Assembly (NCBI GenBank): GCA_964499985.1
Contig: CAZCMX010000042.1
Span: 1 to 18,178 of the forward strand
Origin: UBA5734 sp964499985
Lineage (GTDB): Bacteria > Bacillota > Clostridia > Saccharofermentanales > UBA5734
Direction of reading: 5' to 3'
DNA length: 18,178 bases
Both the position numbers and the translations under genes were made by a program. The notes below the pieces were generated by a model, which was not told where the DNA came from, did not search any database, and saw only the letters and a program-made list of their open reading frames with translations. The stretch's first letter is position 1. Each line of letters opens with the position of its first letter. Of the stretch, positions 13,427 to 18,178 are shown one piece after another.

Positions 13427-14029
13427 TCAAATCTCGCGGCGCCCTTCCATGGCTCGTGCCAAGGTGACCTCATCTGCATATTCGAGGTCGCCGCCCATCG
13501 GAATCCCATGGGCGATCCGGGTCGTGCGAATATTGGCCGGCTTGAGTAAACGGGCGATGTAGAGCGCGGTGGCTTCGCCTTCGACTGTTGGATTGGTGGC
13601 GAGGATGACCTCAGTGATGGTCTCATCGGCACGCAGGCGGGCCAGCAGCTCACGCAGGCGGATCTGGTCCGGCCCGATATTCTGCAGGGGCGATATGACG
13701 CCATGCAAGACATGGTAGAGCCCCTTGTACTCGTGGATGCGTTCCATGGCCGCGACATCGCGCGGATTTTCCACGACACAGATCATGGTCCGGTCGCGTC
13801 CGGGTGAAGCACAGATCTCACAGGGGTCCTGGTCGGTCAGATTGCAGCAGACCGAACACAGCCGGGTCGAGCGCCGGGCCTCGAGGATTGCCTCAGCCAG
13901 CGCCTCGACACGGTCCAGGGGCTGGGCCAACAAATGGAAAGCCAGGCGCTGGGCGGATTTGTTGCCAATGCCGGGCAATTTGCCCAGCTCGGCGACCAGC
14001 CTGGCTATGGATGGTGAATAGCGGGCCAT
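13427..14029 (-). CDS. recR: Recombination mediator protein RecR
   Basis: The 200-residue protein is full-length RecR, which with RecO and RecF loads RecA onto gapped DNA. It has the N-terminal helix-hairpin-helix (LPGIGNKSAQRLAFHLL, 18-34) and a zinc finger with Cys58, Cys61, Cys70 and Cys73. A Toprim domain begins at ICVVENPRDVAAMER (83-97) and includes TNPTVEGEATALYI. The C-terminus has GIPMGGDLEYADEVTLARAM, the family's Walker-B-like end. It starts 6 bases after ybaB and is the last gene of the SRP RNA-dnaX-ybaB-recR cluster, an arrangement conserved in Bacillota. Confidence 0.96.
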   Translation of the reverse strand: MARYSPSIARLVAELGKLPGIGNKSAQRLAFHLLAQPLDRVEALAEAILEARRSTRLCSVCCNLTDQDPCEICASPGRDRTMICVVENPRDVAAMERIHEYKGLYHVLHGVISPLQNIGPDQIRLRELLARLRADETITEVILATNPTVEGEATALYIARLLKPANIRTTRIAHGIPMGGDLEYADEVTLARAMEGRREI

Positions 14030-14035
14030 CCGGGC

Positions 14036-14389
14036 TTAGAAAGGCAGCCGGGCGCCACCAGTGACCTTGGCCATCCGCTGTTCAGAGATTTCATCCATTT
14101 TGCGCAAGGCTTCGTTGACGGCAACCATGACCAGGTCCTGGAGCATTTCAACGTCTTCTGGATCCACTGCCGCCGGATCGATGACCAGGCTTTGCAATTG
14201 CTTCTGGCCATTGACGGTGACCTTGACCACGCCGCCACCTGCCGTCGCCTCTGCAGTGAGGGCAGCGATTTCTTCCTGGGCTTTTTCCATGTCACGCTGC
14301 ATCCGCTGGGCTTGCTGCATCAGCTGGTTCATATTACCCATGCCGCCGCCCATACCGCCTGGGAATCCTCCACGAGGTCCTTTTGCCAT
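14036..14389 (-). CDS. ybaB: YbaB/EbfC family nucleoid-associated protein
   Basis: The 117-residue protein is a small dimeric DNA-binding protein of the YbaB/EbfC family. A Gly/Met-rich N-terminus (FPGGMGGGMGNM, 9-20) leads into a long helix (MNQLMQQAQRMQRDMEKAQE, 20-39), and the core has VKVTVNGQKQLQSLVIDP, typical of the family. Its position between dnaX and recR is conserved across many bacteria. GGAGGA lies 8 bases before the ATG and overlaps the dnaX stop. Its exact role here, DNA compaction or gene regulation, is not shown by the sequence. Confidence 0.95.
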   Translation of the reverse strand: MAKGPRGGFPGGMGGGMGNMNQLMQQAQRMQRDMEKAQEEIAALTAEATAGGGVVKVTVNGQKQLQSLVIDPAAVDPEDVEMLQDLVMVAVNEALRKMDEISEQRMAKVTGGARLPF

Positions 14390-14394
14390 TGTCT

Positions 14395-16287
14395 TTAATC
14401 CTCCATTGTCATCGGAATACCGAATGTCTCGGCTGTCTGCTGCAACTTGCTGATCCAGCCTGGCTGGCTGTCACCAGATGACGGATCATCGGCCAGCCCT
14501 GGCTTTTTCGGAGTGGCCTGACCTTCCAGAACCACATCGACTTCAAAAACCTGTCCAGTCAAACCCTGCAGGATATCCCGCAGAATTTTCAGTGAAGCCG
14601 CCGAGCGGAATTCATCATAATGCACTTGGTCTTTCCTGGCAAATTCGAGCTGCAGGGTCGTCGCAGCTGCCAGTCGCGCCTGGGCCACCCGGCCAAACAG
14701 GAACAGGGTCATTTGCCCGGTGTCCCCGAGCCTGCCCAGGACCTGCTGCCACAAGGTGGCTGCATCCAGAGGCTGCGCCGCGGGGGTATCGGGACTCGTA
14801 TCATCGGCGGCACCTGGGTTTTCGTCGCCAAAGGGCGGGTAGTCCTCGGCTTCGGTTGCCATGGCCCAAGCTTCCTCTGGCTCCGGGGCTGCAGGGTGCT
14901 GTGGCGGTTCCTCTGTCCTGTCCGGGGCAACCGGCAGCACAGGCTCGCTTGCCAGAACAGGTTCATCCTCCAGCAAAGGAGGCTCCTGGGGTGGCGGTGG
15001 CTCCTCCAATGGTGCCGGTGCGGGGGCAGGGGAGGCTGGAGCGACCGGTACAGCAGGCGCTGGGGCAGGGCGTGGGGCAGCCGGTGATGCGGCTGGGGCG
15101 GCCGGTGCAGGCGCCGGGGCAGTTGCCGAGACAGCTGCTGGGGCGACTGGTCGTGCTTGCCGCAGCTCCCTTGTGGCGAGAGGCAGGGCGTCGCCCATTG
15201 ACGTTTCACTGACCAGGCGCAGCAGGCCGACCTCCAGGATGGTGCGGGTATCAGCGGCCCAGCGCAGATCGCCGGAAAGGCTGGAAAGCCCTTTGATCCA
15301 GGCCATCAGCTGGGCCTGGCTGGCGATCTGGGCCAGGCGGTTCATTTGGACCAGACTGTCGGCCGTGGTCTGGATCAGGCGCTCCGGCCGGTCCGAGACC
15401 TGGCAGACCAGGAGATTGCGGAACAGCTGGGCCAGATCCGGGATGAGGCGGGCCATGTCGCGGCCAGCCATCACCAGCTTGTCTACCAGATCCAGGGTGG
15501 CGGCAGCATCGCCCCGGATCAGGGCATCGGCGAGCTCCAGCAAGGCATCGTCTTTGGTCAGGCCGGCCAGGGCCAGGATATCGTCCCGCGAAATTGTTCC
15601 CTGGCAGCTCATGCGGGCCTGGTCCAGGAGACTGATCGCATCCCGCAGCGCGCCGTCGGCAAAAGCCGCGATCGTCTCCAGTCCGCTGGCATCAATGGTG
15701 ATCCCGTCGGCTGTGGCGATTTCGCGCAGCCGGGCGGCGATGCTTTCGACAGGAATACGGCGGAAATCATAACGTTGGCAGCGGGACAGGATGGTCGCCG
15801 GGATGCGGTGCGGCTCGGTGGTCGCCAGAATGAATACGGCGTGGGCCGGTGGCTCCTCGAGCGTTTTGAGCAAGGCATTGAAAGCCCCGGGGGTCAGCAT
15901 ATGGACTTCGTCGATGATGTAAACCTTGTAAGGGGCTTTGGCCGGCATGAAATTGACTTCATCGGTGATCCGGCGGATATTGTCGACACTGTTATTGGAG
16001 GCGGCGTCCATTTCCACGACATCGAGCAGAGAGCCGTCGAGAACGCCACGGCAGATTTCGCACTGGTTGCAGGGATTGCCGTCCTGGGGATTCTGGCAAT
16101 TGATCGCCCGTGAGAAGATCTTGGCCAGGGTGGTCTTGCCTGTGCCCCGGGTGCCGCTGAACAGGTAGGCATGAGCGATCTGGCGGCTGATCACCGCCTG
16201 GCGCAGGGCGAAAACCGCATGCTTTTGCTCAACAACCTCATCAAAGGTACGGGGCCGCCATTCACGATAGAGGGCCAGAAAGGACAT
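14395..16287 (-). CDS. dnaX: DNA polymerase III subunit gamma/tau
   Basis: The 630-residue protein is the clamp-loader ATPase that places the sliding clamp on DNA and links polymerase to the replisome. Walker A is GTRGTGKT (45-52), the zinc module uses Cys64, Cys73, Cys76 and Cys79, Walker B is VYIIDEVHML (122-131), and the ILSRCQRYDF sensor region is at 166-175. Domain III runs to about 370. A long Pro/Ala-rich linker (about 377-505) follows, unusually rich in AP repeats and then acidic, before a C-terminal tau-like domain (about 506-630). The ATG at 16287 has GGAGG 7 bases upstream; the longer frame from 16356 would read through the SRP RNA. I saw no A-AAA-AAG slip site for making a short gamma form. 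Confidence 0.95.
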   Translation of the reverse strand: MSFLALYREWRPRTFDEVVEQKHAVFALRQAVISRQIAHAYLFSGTRGTGKTTLAKIFSRAINCQNPQDGNPCNQCEICRGVLDGSLLDVVEMDAASNNSVDNIRRITDEVNFMPAKAPYKVYIIDEVHMLTPGAFNALLKTLEEPPAHAVFILATTEPHRIPATILSRCQRYDFRRIPVESIAARLREIATADGITIDASGLETIAAFADGALRDAISLLDQARMSCQGTISRDDILALAGLTKDDALLELADALIRGDAAATLDLVDKLVMAGRDMARLIPDLAQLFRNLLVCQVSDRPERLIQTTADSLVQMNRLAQIASQAQLMAWIKGLSSLSGDLRWAADTRTILEVGLLRLVSETSMGDALPLATRELRQARPVAPAAVSATAPAPAPAAPAASPAAPRPAPAPAVPVAPASPAPAPAPLEEPPPPQEPPLLEDEPVLASEPVLPVAPDRTEEPPQHPAAPEPEEAWAMATEAEDYPPFGDENPGAADDTSPDTPAAQPLDAATLWQQVLGRLGDTGQMTLFLFGRVAQARLAAATTLQLEFARKDQVHYDEFRSAASLKILRDILQGLTGQVFEVDVVLEGQATPKKPGLADDPSSGDSQPGWISKLQQTAETFGIPMTMED

Positions 16288-16311
16288 GCACGGACCTCCG
16301 GGAAATAAATT

Positions 16312-16452
16312 CGCCATGTCTGACCTGCAGCCGTCGCAGGCTTTGCTGTAACACATGCGGTTGACCGCTTACCGCTGCTTCCTTCCGGACCTGACGGGGT
16401 TCACGGGCCACATCGCACAGGACCAGCGATCGGCTGCAGATCAGACACGGCG
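16312..16452 (-). ncRNA. ffs: Signal recognition particle RNA (4.5S type)
   Basis: The minus-strand apical sequence GTCAGGTCCGGAAGGAAGCA (within 16371-16395 on the plus strand) is the Ffh-binding hairpin of bacterial SRP RNA. The flanks fold into one long rod: ATGTGG with CCGCAT, CTGT with ACAG, GCAGCCG with CGGCTGC, and a final 12-bp helix of CGCCGTGTCTGA with TCAGACATGGCG. That sets the ends near 16452 and 16312, about 141 bases. I see no Alu domain, so it is the short form, unlike the roughly 270-base RNA of Bacillus. Location next to dnaX is typical of Bacillota. The 3' end lacks a clear terminator, so processing from a transcript shared with dnaX is likely. Confidence 0.92.
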
Positions 16453-16469
16453 CGTGCTGATGCCCTGAG

Positions 16470-16478
16470 ATTATAACA
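16470..16478 (-). promoter_or_regulatory. Extended -10 promoter of the SRP RNA–dnaX cluster
   Basis: On the minus strand TGTTATAAT (16478-16470) is a perfect extended -10. Transcription would start near 16462, about 10 bases before the paired end of the SRP RNA. No clear -35 was seen. Confidence 0.65.
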
Positions 16479-16494
16479 TAGATGATGGTGTTGA

Positions 16495-16503
16495 TGCTAC
16501 AAT
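16495..16503 (+). promoter_or_regulatory. Extended -10 promoter of the YitT-family gene
   Basis: TGCTACAAT is an extended -10 with one mismatch. It lies about 26 bases before the ATG at 16529 and back-to-back with the SRP RNA promoter, so the two transcripts diverge from a gap of about 20 bases. Confidence 0.5.
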
Positions 16504-16528
16504 AAACAAAACCAGGAGGTATCGATCC

Positions 16529-17488
16529 ATGATGGCAACCCATAGAAGTAAAAAGCGGCTGAGACATCCGGGGTATATCCCGCCGGCCAGAGATCTGCTC
16601 CAGCTGGTGCTCGGTTCCCTGATTTCGGCGATGGCAGTCAATGTCTTTTATGTGCCGATCCGCCTGACCATGGGGGGCGTTACCGGTATCGCGACCATCA
16701 TCTATCAGCTTGCTCTGCCCCATGTCCAGTTACCGCTTGGTCTTCTGGTCATCGTGCTCAATGTGCCGATCTTTGCCCTGGGCTTTACCAAAATCAGCCG
16801 CTCCTTTGCCTGGCGCAGCCTGATCGGGACGCTGGTCTATTCGGTGGTCATTGATCTGACCGCTCCGACCATGGCGCCCTGGTTTGAAGCCTATATCAAC
16901 CGCCCATTGCAGAACGGCCGGCCCGACCCGCTGCTGTATTGCGTCTTCGGCGGCGTACTGTTTGGTATTGGCGCCGGCCTGATTTTCCGTTCTGGTTTCA
17001 CGACCGGTGGCACCGATATCCTCGCCTTTGTCATCAAACGCAAGCATCCAGGCTTCAGCACCGGCCAGTTCCTGATGATTCTCGATGCCACGATTGTCCT
17101 GGCATCGATCGTGTTCTACCGCAACTCCGCCGAACCGAGCATTCTTTTGGCCATGTATTCCTTTATCGCCATGTTTTTGACCTCGAAGTCGGTGGATATC
17201 CTGCTCGAGGGCTTTGACTACACCCGCACGGCGCTCATTGTATCCGACAAAGCCGCGGAAATTGCCAGCCGGATCCTGCATGAAATCAGCCGCGGTGTGA
17301 CCTCGCTCGCCGGTCGGGGCATGTACACAGGCCATAAGAAGGATGTCCTGATGTGTGTTTTATCGAGCAAGCAGGTCCCCGAACTCAAGGCCATTGTCGA
17401 AGAGATCGACGAAACGGCCTTCATGATCGTCTTTGAAGCGCGCGAGGTTGTCGGCGAGGGGTTTGGGGCCGGTCACGAGATCGAATGA
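16529..17488 (+). CDS. YitT-family membrane protein (DUF161/DUF2179)
   Basis: The 319-residue protein has a short basic N-terminus, about five to six membrane segments (roughly 25-220), and a soluble C-terminal domain (about 232-310) of the DUF2179 type. Family-typical segments are NVFYVPIRLTMGGVTGIATI (38-57), GLIFRSGFTTGGTDILAFVI, and the C-terminal RTALIVSDKAAEIASRILHE. YitT proteins are common in Bacillota; their transport or signalling role is not established. The ATG at 16529 has AGGAGG 9 bases upstream; a second ATG follows directly. The convergent zinc-ribbon gene ends 24 bases away, and I saw no terminator in that gap. Confidence 0.9.
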   Translation: MMATHRSKKRLRHPGYIPPARDLLQLVLGSLISAMAVNVFYVPIRLTMGGVTGIATIIYQLALPHVQLPLGLLVIVLNVPIFALGFTKISRSFAWRSLIGTLVYSVVIDLTAPTMAPWFEAYINRPLQNGRPDPLLYCVFGGVLFGIGAGLIFRSGFTTGGTDILAFVIKRKHPGFSTGQFLMILDATIVLASIVFYRNSAEPSILLAMYSFIAMFLTSKSVDILLEGFDYTRTALIVSDKAAEIASRILHEISRGVTSLAGRGMYTGHKKDVLMCVLSSKQVPELKAIVEEIDETAFMIVFEAREVVGEGFGAGHEIE

Positions 17489-17512
17489 GGCTGCCGAATG
17501 AGGCCCACGGAG

Positions 17513-17839
17513 TCATCGCAGCGGCTGGCTGCACCAGGGACAATAATTGAATCCCGCTGCCGGATCAATCGGCCGGCCACATGAAGGACAGCTGTTCGTC
17601 CTTAGCCTGAGGGCTCGCCAAGTCTCTTCATCGCGTTCCAGTAAGGCACCGCAACAGTGGGTCTGGGCTAATTCCCGGATATGCCAGCGAAACACGGGGA
17701 TGAAAAAGATGTGGAAATAGTCGTATTCTTTCCGCAGCTTCAAATGCGTATAAGCGCCGCAAGCAGGGCAGGTGACATTGTTTTCCGTGCCCATTTCCTT
17801 GCTGGCGTGATCGATGCCAAAAATACCGATGAAGAACAT
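17513..17839 (-). CDS. Zinc-ribbon protein
   Basis: The 108-residue protein begins MFFIGIFGI, a hydrophobic stretch common to a family of small zinc-ribbon proteins. Three cysteine clusters follow: CPAC (24-27), CC (62-63) and, in the tail, CPSC (84-87) with CPWC (100-103). The last two form a clear zinc ribbon, and the first may pair with Cys62/Cys63 as a second one. A middle segment YDYFHIFFIPVFRW (39-52) is aromatic and could touch the membrane. AAAGGA lies 8 bases before the ATG at 17839. Function is unknown; neighbouring genes give no link. Confidence 0.8.
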   Translation of the reverse strand: MFFIGIFGIDHASKEMGTENNVTCPACGAYTHLKLRKEYDYFHIFFIPVFRWHIRELAQTHCCGALLERDEETWRALRLRTNSCPSCGRPIDPAAGFNYCPWCSQPLR

Positions 17840-17889
17840 GAATGGCGTCCTTTAAACGAAAAGCAGTGCTTGAATGTATTGAGTCTGGC

Positions 17890-17913
17890 CTGACACCAGT
17901 ATAGGGGCGCCAG
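17890..17913 (-). terminator. Weak hairpin after the histidine kinase gene
   Basis: In minus-strand RNA, CTGGCGCC (17913-17906) pairs with GGTGTCAG (17897-17890), an 8-bp stem with two G-U pairs and an 8-base loop. No T-run follows on that strand, so it may not terminate. Confidence 0.25.
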
Positions 17914-17935
17914 ATTTTTCGGGTAGCGCTTTATG

Positions 17936-18178
17936 TTACCAAGTCTCATTTTCAGCCGGGTTCATTTCATCCCTTTGCGACAGCATGCCATCTGGCAAAA
18001 CGACCGTAAAAGTCGATCCCTGGCCCAGTTCGCTGCTGACTTCGATTTCCGCCCCACACAGATCCAGGATTCGTTTGACCAGGGCCAGGCCGAGTCCATT
18101 GCCCTTGCTCGCATGGGCAGTATCCCCCTGGTAGAATTTCTCGAAAATCCGGGCCCGAACATGTTCGTCCATGCCGAT
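17936..18178 (-). CDS. Sensor histidine kinase, C-terminal part (cut by window edge)
   Basis: The 80 visible residues are the end of a histidine-kinase ATPase domain. The reading frame is open to the window edge, so the gene starts outside it. IGMDEHVRARIFEKFYQGD contains the end of the G1 box (GIGM type) and the F box, and GNGLGLALVKRIL is the G2 box. GSTFTVVLP is the usual final strand. The 18-residue tail after it is hydrophilic. The sensor part and its response regulator lie beyond the window, so the stimulus is unknown. Confidence 0.9.
   Translation of the reverse strand: MGMDEHVRARIFEKFYQGDTAHASKGNGLGLALVKRILDLCGAEIEVSSELGQGSTFTVVLPDGMLSQRDEMNPAENETW

Noticed and set aside
14395..16287. 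Programmed frameshift in dnaX
   Set aside because: No A-AAA-AAG slip site or following stop in the alternative frame was seen; the linker continues without interruption.
16288..16356. Upstream start for dnaX
   Set aside because: The extra 23 residues are encoded by the 3' part of the SRP RNA; MSFLALYREWRP is the normal start.

Overview
The window looks like a chromosomal segment of a moderately GC-rich Bacillota, most likely a member of Clostridia. The reasons are the mazG–rqcP–divIC cluster, the SRP RNA–dnaX–ybaB–recR cluster, strong AGGAGG-type ribosome binding sites, many intrinsic terminators, and lipoproteins with Thr/Ala-rich tethers. The lineage below class level is not resolved from the sequence. 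The spore-cortex genes yabP and yabQ, which sit between rqcP and divIC in Bacillus, are absent here, so a non-sporulating lineage is possible.

Layout. Positions 1-225 hold three copies of a GC-rich 52-bp tandem repeat plus a decayed fourth. A strong promoter (250-278) and a palindrome at its start point (286-302) precede a long-chain acyl-CoA synthetase gene (368-2173). A lipoate-protein ligase (2303-3352, minus) converges on it across a bidirectional terminator. From 3402 to 5260 runs a plus-strand cluster: a small unknown protein, MazG, RqcP and DivIC, covering nucleotide-pool housekeeping, ribosome rescue and cell division. A lone oligopeptide-binding lipoprotein gene follows (5495-7174), then mtnA and a small lipoprotein gene (7371-9085). 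The minus-strand oppB-oppC-oppD-oppF operon (13260-9207) encodes the permeases and ATPases of a peptide importer and has no binding-protein gene of its own. Further on, the minus strand carries the SRP RNA, dnaX, ybaB and recR. The right end holds a YitT-family membrane protein, a zinc-ribbon protein and the 3' end of a sensor histidine kinase.

The main discovery is the binding protein at 5495-7174. Its sequence is a circular permutation of the OppA/DppA (SBP_bac_5) fold. The segment that normally forms the C-terminal third comes directly after the signal peptide and tether. It is followed by the segment that normally starts the mature protein, and the gene ends where the usual C-terminal segment would begin. 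Each part is present once and the total length is normal, so the protein is rearranged rather than truncated. It probably works with the nearby OppBCDF importer, whose operon lacks a binding protein.

Other points of interest are a recurring TGnTATAAT-type extended -10 promoter, a hairpin plus T-run in the opp leader that could attenuate transcription, and the odd start region of the small protein at 3402.
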